From: Nocardioides sp. REDSEA-S33_B3
GTDB lineage: Bacteria; Actinomycetota; Actinomycetes; Propionibacteriales; Nocardioidaceae
Assembly (NCBI GenBank): GCA_001627335.1
Contig: LUPK01000059.1
Span: 186,001 to 250,000 of the forward strand
DNA length: 64,000 nt
Direction of reading: 5' to 3'
The notes beneath the pieces are model-generated. The model searched no databases, was not told the origin of the DNA, and saw only the letters and a program-made list of their open reading frames with translations. Within the stretch, counting starts at the first letter, position 1. Each line of letters starts with the position of its first letter. Shown here piece after piece: positions 7,767-17,872 of this stretch. The position numbers and the translations under genes are program-made.

Positions 7767-9961
7767 CGGGGCACCCGGGGCATCTGCAGCCCGAACATCC
7801 CGATCAGCTCGCGCTGCACCTCCTGGACGCCGCCGCCGAAGGTGAGCACGAGGTTCCGCTTGGCCTGCGCGTCGAGGTAGGCCATCAGCTGTGCGGTGGC
7901 TGGTTCGCCGGGATCGCCGTAGCGGTGCACCAGCCCCACCAGGTCGGCCGACAGGTGCTGCACCTGGTCGGCGGCGAAGACCTTCGACGACGACGCGTCC
8001 GCCACCGACAGCTCGCCCGTCGCGGCCGCTCGGGCGACCTCCCAGTTGAGCAGCTCGTTGACGCGGAAGGCGGCCGTCACCCGGCCGAGCACCTCGCGCA
8101 CGTCGGGCCGGTCGAGCAGGTCGCGCTCGGCCAACCAGGAGGCGACCTTGTCGCGCAGGCCCTCGATGCGGCCGGCCGGGCCGAGCATCACGCGCTCGTG
8201 GTTGAGCTGGGTGGTGATCAGCTTCCACCCCTGGTTCTCCTCGCCAACCAGCATGTCCACCGGGACCCGCACGTCGTTGAAGTACGTCGCGTTGACGTGG
8301 TGGGAGCCGTCGGCGGTGATGATCGGGGTCCAGGAGTAGCCCGGGTCCGAGGTGTCGACGATGAGGATCGAGATGCCCTTGTGCTTGGGGGCGTCGGGGT
8401 CGGTGCGCACCGCCAGCCACAGGTAGTCGGCCTGGTGGCCGCCGGTCGTCCACAGCTTCTGCCCGTTCACGACGTAGTGGTCGCCGTCCCGGCGGGCGGT
8501 CGTGCGCAGCGACGCGAGGTCGGTGCCGGCGTCGGGCTCGGAGTAGCCGATCGCGAAGTGGACGTCCCCGGCCAGGATGCGGCCCAGGAACATCTCCTTC
8601 TGCTTCTCGGTGCCGTAGCGGATCAGCGTCGGGCCGACGGTCTGCAGCGTCACGGCCGGCAGGTGCACGTCGGCCCACTGTGCCTCGTTGGCGAAGATCG
8701 TCTGCTCGACCTCGCCGAGCCCGTGACCGCCGTACTCCTTCGGCCAGCCGACGCCCATCCAGCCGTCGGTGCCCATCTGCCGGATCACCCGCTGGTAGGT
8801 CTCGCCGTGCCGGTCGCGCGCCCCCTCGGCGGTGGAGTCGCGGTGCTCGTTCTCCGCGGCCAGGCCGGAGAAGTACGCACGGACCTCGGCCTTCAGCGCC
8901 CGCTGGGCCTCGGTCAGCTCGAGGTTCTTGGTCTCCGCCCGCTCGACCGGCACGTCGGCGGCGACCGTGTCGAGGTCGTGGACCAGGTCGGTGACCCAGG
9001 AGAAGTAGTGGTGCAGCGGGTAGGTCTCGTCGACGCCCATGCCGCCGTGCAGGTGGTGGCAGGTCCGCAGCGCCTTCGGGCCCTCCGTGCACAGCCAGTA
9101 CGCCGCCACCGCCAGGTCGTCGGAGGCGTCGAGCCCCTCGGCGACCCGCCAGGCGGCGTTGTCGGCGGCCAGGTCGGTGGTGCGCGAGGCGATGTAGACG
9201 TCCGCGACCTGCATCGCCACCGCCTGGAACTCCGCCAGCGAGCGCCCGAACTGGGTGCGGCCCTTGACGTAGCCGGCGGTCAGGTCACGGGCGCCGGCCA
9301 GCAGGCCGGCGCCGATCATGCACAGCCCCGCGACCGCGTGGTCGATCAGCGACCGGGCCGCGTCGCCCTCGAGCAGCTCGGCCGGCGCGTCCTCGAGGAC
9401 GACCGTGTGCCGGTCGATCCGTGCGGACGTGGGCGAGGCCTCCAGCCGGACGCCGGGCCCCTGGGGGTCGACCAGCGCCACGACCGTCCGGTCGCCGTCG
9501 CGGGCGGTGACCAGCAGCCGCGCCGCGTCGGCGGCGTGGCTGACCGAGATCTTGCGCCCGGAGACCAGCCCCTCGGCGTACGTCGTGGTGGGCGCGGCGG
9601 TGAGCGGCGTGCCGACCTCGCGGAGCGCCGGGCTGAGGACGACCTCGCCGCTCACGATGCCCGGTAGCAGCTCCTTGCGCTGGGTGTCGGTGCCGTGGGC
9701 GGCCAGCACCAGACCACCGCAGACCAGCGTCTCCCACAGCGGGAGCTGGCGGGCCCGCGTGCCGGCCTCGCGCAGCAGGACCCCGACCTCGAGCAGGCCG
9801 AGGCCGTCGCCACCGTGCTCCTCGGGGATCCCGAGGCCGAGCAGCCCGGCCTGGGCCAGCGCGGACCAGTCGGACTCCCGCTCGAGCGCCTCACGGGCGA
9901 CGGCACGCACGGCGTCGATCTGCTCGGCGTGCTCCTGGGGGTCGTAGCCGTCGGTGGTCAC
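7763..9961 (-). CDS. two-domain acyl-CoA dehydrogenase, ChsE1-ChsE2-like fusion
   Basis: 732 aa; two ACAD domains in one ORF. C-terminal half has FAIGYSEPDAGTDLASLRTTARRDGDHYVVNGQKLWTTGG. Heads the ChsH2/ChsH1/Ltp2 operon. Confidence 0.85.
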   Translation of the reverse strand: MTTDGYDPQEHAEQIDAVRAVAREALERESDWSALAQAGLLGLGIPEEHGGDGLGLLEVGVLLREAGTRARQLPLWETLVCGGLVLAAHGTDTQRKELLPGIVSGEVVLSPALREVGTPLTAAPTTTYAEGLVSGRKISVSHAADAARLLVTARDGDRTVVALVDPQGPGVRLEASPTSARIDRHTVVLEDAPAELLEGDAARSLIDHAVAGLCMIGAGLLAGARDLTAGYVKGRTQFGRSLAEFQAVAMQVADVYIASRTTDLAADNAAWRVAEGLDASDDLAVAAYWLCTEGPKALRTCHHLHGGMGVDETYPLHHYFSWVTDLVHDLDTVAADVPVERAETKNLELTEAQRALKAEVRAYFSGLAAENEHRDSTAEGARDRHGETYQRVIRQMGTDGWMGVGWPKEYGGHGLGEVEQTIFANEAQWADVHLPAVTLQTVGPTLIRYGTEKQKEMFLGRILAGDVHFAIGYSEPDAGTDLASLRTTARRDGDHYVVNGQKLWTTGGHQADYLWLAVRTDPDAPKHKGISILIVDTSDPGYSWTPIITADGSHHVNATYFNDVRVPVDMLVGEENQGWKLITTQLNHERVMLGPAGRIEGLRDKVASWLAERDLLDRPDVREVLGRVTAAFRVNELLNWEVARAAATGELSVADASSSKVFAADQVQHLSADLVGLVHRYGDPGEPATAQLMAYLDAQAKRNLVLTFGGGVQEVQRELIGMFGLQMPRVPR

Positions 9962-10047
9962 GGGCTCTCCTCCGTGCTGGTGGACCTGCGTGGGACAGGG
10001 GTCGTCGACCCCGTGGGTGGGATGCTGGCTGCACCCGCCGACGAAAC

Positions 10048-10061
10048 TGTAACGTGTTCTA
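10048..10061. promoter_or_regulatory. putative KstR box
   Basis: TGTAACGTGTTCTA, full match to TNNAACNNGTTNNA, between divergent ACAD (-) and hydrolase (+). Confidence 0.75.
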
Positions 10062-10095
10062 CCTGACCTTGGCAGCGTCGACCAGGAGGCACTCC

Positions 10096-11025
10096 GTGTT
10101 CTCGCCCCGCCAGCTGCTGCGCAGCGCCGTGTACATGCCCTTCGCCCACATCCCGCCCGGGCGGGTCGTGGAGCTCCCCGGCCGCGGCACCACCTACGTC
10201 ACCGACACGCCCGGGCCCTCGGAGTCCTCCCCCACGATCGTGCTGCTGCACGCGCTGGGGTGCACTGGCCTGCTCACCTGGTACCCCGCGATCGCCCCTC
10301 TCTCCGAGCGCTACCGCGTCGTCACGCTGGACCTGCGCTGGCACGGCCAGGGCATCCAGGCGCCGGAGATGTCGCTCTACGACTGCGCGGACGACGTGGC
10401 GGCGCTGGCCGACGTCCTCGGCATCGAGCGCTTCGTCGCGGCCGGCTACTCCATGGGAGGCGCCGTCGCCCAGCGCGTGTGGCGCCAGCACCCCGACCGC
10501 GTCGAGGGCCTCGTCCTGGCTGCCACCTCCGCGGTCTTCCGCTTCACGCCCTGGGAGCGGCTCTTCTTCACGGGGCTGGAGGCCGGCATGATCGCCGCGC
10601 GCGGCATCTCCAGCTCCCGCGCGGCGATGACCGCCAGCCGGTCGGCCGCCCGGGCCCTGCACCTCGCGCCGTCCGACATCCACGACTGGGCGATGCAGGA
10701 GTTCCGCAGCACCAGCCCCTGGGCGGTCGGCCAGGCGCTCGCGGCGCTGGGCCGGCACCACGCCCGGCCCTGGCTGGGCCGCATCGACGTGCCCACCGCG
10801 GTCGTCGTCACCACCGGCGACCACGTCATCCCGCCCTCGCGACAGGTCGCGCTCGCCCGCGCCATCCCGGGCGCGACCATGCACGAGGTCGACGCCGGCC
10901 ACGCGAGCTGCGTCATGCAGGCCGAGCGGTTCGTGCCCGTGATGGTCCAGGCGGCCACCACGGTCGCGGCCCGCAGGCGCGACTTCGGCCGGCACGCGCC
11001 GGTCGAGGAGCCCCAGCAGGCCTGA
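10096..11025 (+). CDS. alpha/beta hydrolase
   Basis: GTG start preceded by AGGAGG; HALGCTGLLTWYPAI, GYSMGG nucleophile elbow. Confidence 0.8.
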   Translation: MFSPRQLLRSAVYMPFAHIPPGRVVELPGRGTTYVTDTPGPSESSPTIVLLHALGCTGLLTWYPAIAPLSERYRVVTLDLRWHGQGIQAPEMSLYDCADDVAALADVLGIERFVAAGYSMGGAVAQRVWRQHPDRVEGLVLAATSAVFRFTPWERLFFTGLEAGMIAARGISSSRAAMTASRSAARALHLAPSDIHDWAMQEFRSTSPWAVGQALAALGRHHARPWLGRIDVPTAVVVTTGDHVIPPSRQVALARAIPGATMHEVDAGHASCVMQAERFVPVMVQAATTVAARRRDFGRHAPVEEPQQA

Positions 11026-11067
11026 GCCTCGCCCTCAGCCTCCACCTGGGGTCTCGGCGGTCCGACC

Positions 11068-12522
11068 TCAGGCCTCCGGGGCGGGCGCTGACTTCCTCCC
11101 GCGGCGCCGACGCAGCGGGAGCGTCAGGTCCCTCGCGGCGACCGCGGCCTTCAGCGTCGCCAGCTCCGCGGGGAACCGCTGGACCAGCGCGTCGGTGTCG
11201 GGCACCGACTCACGGCAGGCGATCGCCCCGACGTGCAGCTGCCCGGCGTTGGAGAGCACCGTGATGTTCAGGCCCGCCCCGTGGAAGACGGGGCCGAGCG
11301 GGTAGAGCGCCTCGATCCGCGCCCCGCAGAGGTAGAGCGGCACCGGCGGGCCGGGGACGTTGGAGATCACCAGGTTGTGCGCGACCGGGAGCCGGTCGGC
11401 GAGCCCCAGGCCGGCGTACGCCCGGACGGCGAGCCCGAAGGTGCGCGGGGCGGCGAACTCCGCCCAGTCCTGCAGCGAGTCGGCGCTGATCGCGTTGTGG
11501 TGGTCCTTGGCGTGCTTGTTGCGCTCGGAGAGCTCCGCGAGCCTCTCCAGCGGGTCGTCGAGGTCGGTGGCGAGCTTGGTGAACAGCGCCGAGACCTTGT
11601 TGGCCCCGCTCGTACGCCGGGTGGAGCTGTGCACCGAGACCGGCACCGTGGCCAGCAGCGACTCCTCCGGCAGCTCGCCGCGGTCCTCGAGGTAGGAGCG
11701 CAGGGCGCCACCGGCCAACGCGAGCACCACGTCGTTGACGGTGGTGCCGGTGGCGTTCTTGACCTCGCGGACGTCCTCGAGGTCGATGTCGATGAACCCG
11801 ATGCTGCGGTGCCCGGTGATGGTGCCGTTGAAGGAGGTCCGCGGCGCGGTCAGCGGGGCGGCCATCGCGGTGCCGGCGCGCGCGCGACCCACGGTCCGCG
11901 ACACCAGCTGGGTCGTCGGGGTGACCAGCTTGGCCACGGCCACGGGCTTGGTGAGGTTGGTGAGGACTCCGCGGCCCAGCAGCTCCATCGGACCGGCCTC
12001 CCGGCCGTGCGGCTGGGGTTCCTCCAGCTGGAGCGGTGCGTCGGTGGGCGAGAGGCTGCACAGGTGGCTGATCAGGTTCGAGCCCGAGACGCCGTCGACC
12101 GTCGCGTGGTGCATCTTGGAGAACACCACGACCTTGCCGTCGTCGTACCCCTCGATGACCCACATCTCCCACAGCGGCCTCGAGCGGTCCAGCGGCAGGC
12201 CCGCGAGGTGCGCGGTGAGCGAGGTCAGCTCCTCGTAGCCGCCGGGGGTCGGCAACGCGAGGCGGTGGACGTGACGCTCGATGTCGAAGCTGCGGTCGGG
12301 CACCCACACGGGGTGGTCGAGCCCGAGCGGGACGCGGCGCAGCTTGCGCGTGAACGTGGGGACGTCGCGCACGGCCTGCTCGATCTGGTCCTGCACCCGG
12401 CGGAAGGAGTACGGCTCGGGCATGGTGCTCGGATCGAGCACGAACAGGCCGCACACGTGCATGAGCTGCGCGGGCGTCTCCAGGTAGAGGAAGCTCGCAT
12501 CGAGCCCCGAGAGTCGGTCCAC
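11068..12522 (-). CDS. wax ester synthase / diacylglycerol acyltransferase (WS/DGAT)
   Basis: Active-site HHATVDG (HHxxxDG); MDRLSGLDASFLYLETPAQLMHV N-terminus; NVPGPPVPLY motif. Confidence 0.92.
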   Translation of the reverse strand: MDRLSGLDASFLYLETPAQLMHVCGLFVLDPSTMPEPYSFRRVQDQIEQAVRDVPTFTRKLRRVPLGLDHPVWVPDRSFDIERHVHRLALPTPGGYEELTSLTAHLAGLPLDRSRPLWEMWVIEGYDDGKVVVFSKMHHATVDGVSGSNLISHLCSLSPTDAPLQLEEPQPHGREAGPMELLGRGVLTNLTKPVAVAKLVTPTTQLVSRTVGRARAGTAMAAPLTAPRTSFNGTITGHRSIGFIDIDLEDVREVKNATGTTVNDVVLALAGGALRSYLEDRGELPEESLLATVPVSVHSSTRRTSGANKVSALFTKLATDLDDPLERLAELSERNKHAKDHHNAISADSLQDWAEFAAPRTFGLAVRAYAGLGLADRLPVAHNLVISNVPGPPVPLYLCGARIEALYPLGPVFHGAGLNITVLSNAGQLHVGAIACRESVPDTDALVQRFPAELATLKAAVAARDLTLPLRRRRGRKSAPAPEA

Positions 12523-12568
12523 GTCAGTCCTCCTCGCTGTGCGGCGGGGGGCCGGGACGACCCTCGCC

Positions 12569-12582
12569 GAGAACAGGTTCTA
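12569..12582. promoter_or_regulatory. putative KstR box (one mismatch)
   Basis: GAGAACAGGTTCTA; core AACNNGTTNNA retained, between divergent WS/DGAT and LipC-like genes. Confidence 0.55.
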
Positions 12583-12665
12583 CCACTCAACGACGCCGGG
12601 GCGCTGCGGGCACGGGGCTGTGAGCACCGTCATCCGGGCCGACCGCGTCGGTCTAGGGTCGTGGC

Positions 12666-13901
12666 ATGTCGTTCCTGCGTCGCCAGGCCATCACCGCCGC
12701 TTTGACCGCCAACGCCATTCGGCCACTGCCGGGCTTCCGCGCCGGCATCCCGGCGTTCTTCGCCGGCTGGCTCACCGGCGAGCTCGCGCCGCACGTGCTG
12801 GCCGCCACCACCGCCGACGCCCTGGCCCACGCGACCGGTCCCCGCCGCGACGCCCGCGGCCTGGCGCTCGCGGGGGCGAGCGCCCTCGGTCTCGGCTACC
12901 TCATCGCCCAGAGTCGCCAGGTGGCCACCTGCGCCGAGGAGGCCCTGGTGGAGGGGCTCGGTGCCGACTACGTCGAGAAGCTCGACGCCGCACCCACGCC
13001 CGCGGAGCTGGCGGTGCCGTGGCGCAAGCTGGTCTACCCCTTCCGCATGCGCGAGCCGCGGGTGACGGTCCACAAGAACATCGCCTACGACGACGAGACA
13101 GGGCGCCGCGGGCTCCTCGACGTCTACGTGCCGGCCGACACGCCGCCGCAGGGCGCCCCGGTGCTGCTGCAGGTCCACGGCGGCGGCTGGACCATCGGCA
13201 ACAAGGACCAGCAGGGCATCCCGCTGATGCAGCACCTGGCCGCCAAGGGCTGGGTCTGCGTGGCCATCAACTACCGCCTCTCCCCCAAGCACGCCTTCCC
13301 CGCCCACGTCATCGACGTGAAGAAGGCGATCGCCTGGATCAAGGAGCACATCGAGGCCTACGGCGGCGACCCCGACTACGTCGCCATCACCGGCGGCTCC
13401 GCCGGTGGGCACCTGTGCGCACTGGCCGCGCTCACGCCCGACCGCAAGGAGTGGCAGCCCGGCTTCGAGGACGCCGACACCTCGGTGCAGGTGGCGGTCC
13501 CCCACTACGGCGTCTACGACTTCGCCGGCAGCACCGGGCTGCGCTCGGCCGAGCAGCTGCGCGACCTGTTCCTGGCCCCGCGCATCCTGCAGACGACCTG
13601 GCCCGAGGACCCGGAGGCCTTCGAGGCCGCGTCCCCGATCCTGCAGGTCAGCGAGGACGCCCCGGACTTCTTCGTCCTGCACGGGCAGTACGACACGCTC
13701 GTCCCGGTCGACCAGGCGCGCCTGTTCGTCGAGGAGCTGCGGCGTACGTCGAAGCGGTCCGTCACCTACGCCGAGCTGCCCGGCGCCCAGCACGCCTTCG
13801 ACGTGTTCCCGTCGATCCGCAGCTCCCACATCGTCCGTGCCATCGACCGCTACCTGCACTGGCACTGGAACCAGCACCGACAGGTCCTGGCGCAGCGCTG
13901 A
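12666..13901 (+). CDS. alpha/beta hydrolase esterase, LipC-like (HSL family)
   Basis: HGGGW oxyanion motif and GGSAGGH nucleophile elbow; paired with WS/DGAT as in M. tuberculosis Rv0220/Rv0221. Confidence 0.8.
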   Translation: MSFLRRQAITAALTANAIRPLPGFRAGIPAFFAGWLTGELAPHVLAATTADALAHATGPRRDARGLALAGASALGLGYLIAQSRQVATCAEEALVEGLGADYVEKLDAAPTPAELAVPWRKLVYPFRMREPRVTVHKNIAYDDETGRRGLLDVYVPADTPPQGAPVLLQVHGGGWTIGNKDQQGIPLMQHLAAKGWVCVAINYRLSPKHAFPAHVIDVKKAIAWIKEHIEAYGGDPDYVAITGGSAGGHLCALAALTPDRKEWQPGFEDADTSVQVAVPHYGVYDFAGSTGLRSAEQLRDLFLAPRILQTTWPEDPEAFEAASPILQVSEDAPDFFVLHGQYDTLVPVDQARLFVEELRRTSKRSVTYAELPGAQHAFDVFPSIRSSHIVRAIDRYLHWHWNQHRQVLAQR

Positions 13902-16025
13902 TCAGCGCGGCAGGCCCAGGATCCGCTCGCCCGCGACGTTGCGCAGGATCTGCGTGGTGCCGCCGGCGATCGAGAGACAGCGGGTGTTGAGCATCTCCCA
14001 CACGTCCGCGGCGAACCGGTCCTCCCCGCGGGCCGTGGTGTCGACCAGCAGCAGGCGCTCCTGCTGCAGGGAGACGACGAGCTCGCTGGCGTCCTGACGG
14101 TTGCGCACCCCGAGGAGCTTGGCCACGCTCGACTCCGCCCCCGGTCCCTGACCGGCGAGGGAGCGCAGCGTGGAGCGCACGCCCAGCAGGGTGCAGACCG
14201 TCGAGAGCGCCACGGCACGCCCGACCGCGACCTGCTCGGGGCCCGTGAGCGTGCCGGCCGAGGCCAGCTCCACCGCGCGCTCGGTCGAGGCCGAGAGCCG
14301 CGTGGTGGCCATGGCGACGCGCTCGTTGGCCAGCGTGGTGCGCGCGAGCTTCCACCCGTCGCCCGGCTCGGCCACGACGCACTCGTCGGGCACGAAGACC
14401 TCGTCGAGGAAGACCTCGTTGAACAGCGCCTCGCCGGTGATCTCCCGCAGCGGCCGGACGTCGATGCCGGGGCTGCGCATGTCGACGAGGAAGTAGGTGA
14501 TGCCCTTGTGCTGGGGCACGTCCGGGTCGGTGCGGGCCAGGCAGATCGCCCAGTCGGCCTGCTCGGCCACCGAGGTCCACACCTTCTGGCCGGTGATCCG
14601 CCACCCGCCGTCGACCCGGACCGCCTTGGTCCGCAACGAGGCCAGGTCGGAGCCGGAGCCGGGCTCGGAGAAGAGCTGGCACCACACGAGGTCCCCGAGC
14701 AGCGAGGGCCGCACGAACCGCTCCCGCTGAGCGTCCGTGCCGTGCTGCAGGATCGTGGGCAGGGCCCAGCCGGCGATGACGATGTCGGGGCGCACGACGC
14801 CGGCTCGGGCCAGCTCCTCGTCGATGACGACCTGCGTCACGGCGTCCGCGGCCCGTCCGTACGGCGCCGGCCAGTGCGGCATCAGCAGGCCGGTGTCGAC
14901 CAGGGCCGCTCGACGATCCGCCTCGGGCAGCGCTGCCACCGACTCCACGTCGGCCCGCACGGACGGCCGCACGGCCTCGTCGCGGCCCTCGAGGTCGACC
15001 GCCACCCGGCGGCGGGTGCCGGCGCCCGCCGCGCCGGTCAGCCGGCCGGCCGCCGCGTCGGGGCGGGCGAAGGCCGCCCGCAGCGACAGCGCGCGGCGCA
15101 GGTAGAGGTGCGCGTCGTGCTCGAAGGTGAAGCCGATGCCCCCGAGCACCTGGATGCACGTCTTGGCGACCTCGACGGCCCCGTCGAAGCAGGTGACCTC
15201 GGCGACGTCGCAGGCAAAGGACCACTGCTCGTCGGCGTGCTCGCCCTGCCCGTCGGCCGCGGCCGCCGCGTCCCAGGCGGCGGCGGTGACGGCCTCGGCG
15301 GTCTCCAGCATCTCCGCGCAGAGGTGCTTCACGGCCTGGAAGGAGCCGATCTTGCGCCCGAACTGCTCGCGCACGCCGGCGTACGCGACGGCCGTGCGCA
15401 GGCACCAGCGCGCCACGCCCGCCGCCTCGGCGGCCGCCAGGGTCACCGCGAGCCGTCGCACCGTGGCGTCGTCGGTGGGGACCGGCTCGCCCGCGGGGAC
15501 CTCGCCGAGCAGGCCGGCCCGCCGGGACATGTCGAGCCCGGTGGACGCGGAGGCGGAGAGGACGTCGGCCGCGGCGAGCACCCAACCCTCCGCCCCGCGC
15601 ACCAGCGCGTGGGCGGTCGAGGGCGCGTCCAGCAGCAGGTTCCCCTCGGGGGTGGGCAGCGCGAACGAGACCACCGACCCACCGGTGAGCGCGGCCAGAC
15701 CCGCCTCCGGCCCCGCGCCTCGGCCCGCCCGGGCGAGCACGCCCGCGACCACGGCGGGTCCGAGCAGCGGCCCGGCCACGAGCTCGGCCGCGCAGGCCTC
15801 GAGGGCGACGGCCTGGTCGAGGGTCGTGCCGCCCCCGCCGCCCACGGACTCGGGGACGGCGATGGTGGCCAGACCCATCTCGACGACGCCCTTCCAGACG
15901 TCCTCGAAGCGTGCCTCGGGGTCGCCCTCGGCGGCGCGGGCGGCCTCGACGCCCCCGACCGACGCGGCCCAGCCGCGCAGGCTGTCAGCGAGTCCGGTGT
16001 GCTCCTCGGAGATGCCGATCGACAT
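13902..16025 (-). CDS. two-domain acyl-CoA dehydrogenase, FadE34/ChsE3-like
   Basis: About 707 aa; C-terminal ACAD domain LFSEPGSGSDLASLRTKAVRVDGGWRITGQKVWTS; N-terminal ACAD domain MSIGISEEHTGLADSLRGWAAS. Confidence 0.83.
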   Translation of the reverse strand: MSIGISEEHTGLADSLRGWAASVGGVEAARAAEGDPEARFEDVWKGVVEMGLATIAVPESVGGGGGTTLDQAVALEACAAELVAGPLLGPAVVAGVLARAGRGAGPEAGLAALTGGSVVSFALPTPEGNLLLDAPSTAHALVRGAEGWVLAAADVLSASASTGLDMSRRAGLLGEVPAGEPVPTDDATVRRLAVTLAAAEAAGVARWCLRTAVAYAGVREQFGRKIGSFQAVKHLCAEMLETAEAVTAAAWDAAAAADGQGEHADEQWSFACDVAEVTCFDGAVEVAKTCIQVLGGIGFTFEHDAHLYLRRALSLRAAFARPDAAAGRLTGAAGAGTRRRVAVDLEGRDEAVRPSVRADVESVAALPEADRRAALVDTGLLMPHWPAPYGRAADAVTQVVIDEELARAGVVRPDIVIAGWALPTILQHGTDAQRERFVRPSLLGDLVWCQLFSEPGSGSDLASLRTKAVRVDGGWRITGQKVWTSVAEQADWAICLARTDPDVPQHKGITYFLVDMRSPGIDVRPLREITGEALFNEVFLDEVFVPDECVVAEPGDGWKLARTTLANERVAMATTRLSASTERAVELASAGTLTGPEQVAVGRAVALSTVCTLLGVRSTLRSLAGQGPGAESSVAKLLGVRNRQDASELVVSLQQERLLLVDTTARGEDRFAADVWEMLNTRCLSIAGGTTQILRNVAGERILGLPR

Positions 16026-16076
16026 GGAGGTCCCTTCGTCCCGCACGAGGTCGAGCCGTGCCGGGGTGCCGAAAAC

Positions 16077-16090
16077 TAGAACGTGTTCTC
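16077..16090. promoter_or_regulatory. putative KstR box (one mismatch)
   Basis: TAGAACGTGTTCTC between FadE34-like (-) and methyltransferase (+). Confidence 0.62.
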
Positions 16091-16099
16091 ACTCTATAG

Positions 16100-16762
<663 letters not shown>

Positions 16763-16783
16763 CCCCGGCCGTCCCTCCCACCG

Positions 16784-17872
16784 TCAGGAGCGGACCGACT
16801 CGCAGCCACACTCCAGCGCGATCTCGGCGAAGTGCGGGGCCAACGAGGTGCCGCGCATGATGCCGGAGCCGGGTGTCGCGTGCCCGTGGGTCTCCCCCAG
16901 CGCGTCGACGGCCAGCACCACGGCGGCCGCGGTGTAGGTGGTGTGCTCATGGGGCCAGTAGACGTCCGAGGGCTCGTCGGTGCGGCCGGTGTCGTAGACC
17001 CACCCGGTCCAGTAGCGCCCGTCGCCCTCACGCAGGTGCTGCATGTCGCGCACGAGCGCCAACGCCCGCTCGTGGTCCCCGATCGCGTCCAGCGCCATCG
17101 CCAGCTCGCAGGTCTCCGCCCCAGTCACCCAGGGGTTGGTGTCGACGCAGTGGATGCCCAGCCCGGGCACCACGAAGTCGTCCCAGCGGTCCGCGATCCG
17201 GTCGAAGGCCGCCGTGCCGCGCAGCGCACCGCCGAGGACCGGGTAGTACCAGTCCATGGAGTAGGTCGACTTGTCGGCGAAGCGGTCCTGGTGCTCACGC
17301 ACGGCGTGCCCCAGCCGGCCACCGGCCAGCTCCCACTCGGGCTGCGGCTCGTCGAGCAGGTCGGCGAGCGCCACGCCTGCGCGCAGCGAGTGGTAGATGC
17401 TCGAGGAGCCGGTGAGCAGGCAGAAGTCGTCGACCGGGGTCCAGGCGATGCCACCCCACTCGGTCTGCAGCGAGACCACGAAGTCCAGGCCGGCACGGAC
17501 CGAGGGCCAGTAGCGGCGCACGAACTCGATGTCGCGGCGCACCAGCCAGTGGTGCCAGACACCGACGGCGAAGTACGCCGACATGTTCGACTCGCCGCGC
17601 GCGTCCTCGACGGTGTCGGCGACGATCTTCATCGGCCACGAGCCGTCCTCGCGCTGCATGGTCGGCACCCAGGCGTAGGCACGCTCGGCGGCCTCCACCT
17701 CGCCGCCCACGAGCATCGCCATGGCGGCCTCGACGTGGTTCCAGATGTCGACGTGCTCGCCGGTCGTCCACGGCACGGCGCCGCAGGGCTCCTGCATCGC
17801 CGCGATCGCGCGGGCGGTGTCGGCGACCTGCTCGGAGGTCAGCAGCCCCTCGACGTAGGGGACCGGGCTCAC
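16784..17872 (-). CDS. alpha/alpha-toroid protein (prenyltransferase/terpene-cyclase-like or glycosidase-like fold)
   Basis: Repeated helical motifs (DIWNHVEAAMAMLVGG, QREDGSWPMKIV, WGGIAWTPVD); GTGA overlap with the upstream methyltransferase. Confidence 0.62.
   Translation of the reverse strand: MSPVPYVEGLLTSEQVADTARAIAAMQEPCGAVPWTTGEHVDIWNHVEAAMAMLVGGEVEAAERAYAWVPTMQREDGSWPMKIVADTVEDARGESNMSAYFAVGVWHHWLVRRDIEFVRRYWPSVRAGLDFVVSLQTEWGGIAWTPVDDFCLLTGSSSIYHSLRAGVALADLLDEPQPEWELAGGRLGHAVREHQDRFADKSTYSMDWYYPVLGGALRGTAAFDRIADRWDDFVVPGLGIHCVDTNPWVTGAETCELAMALDAIGDHERALALVRDMQHLREGDGRYWTGWVYDTGRTDEPSDVYWPHEHTTYTAAAVVLAVDALGETHGHATPGSGIMRGTSLAPHFAEIALECGCESVRS

Noticed and set aside
7242-9092. 616-aa ORF as one long protein
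   Set aside because: Upper part is an out-of-frame reading of the acyl-CoA dehydrogenase; only the portion from ATG at 7766 (MSELFGV...) is real.
13902-16025. Second fused acyl-CoA dehydrogenase as a novelty
   Set aside because: Two-domain FadE34/ChsE3 proteins of about 710 aa are already known, so this one is expected.
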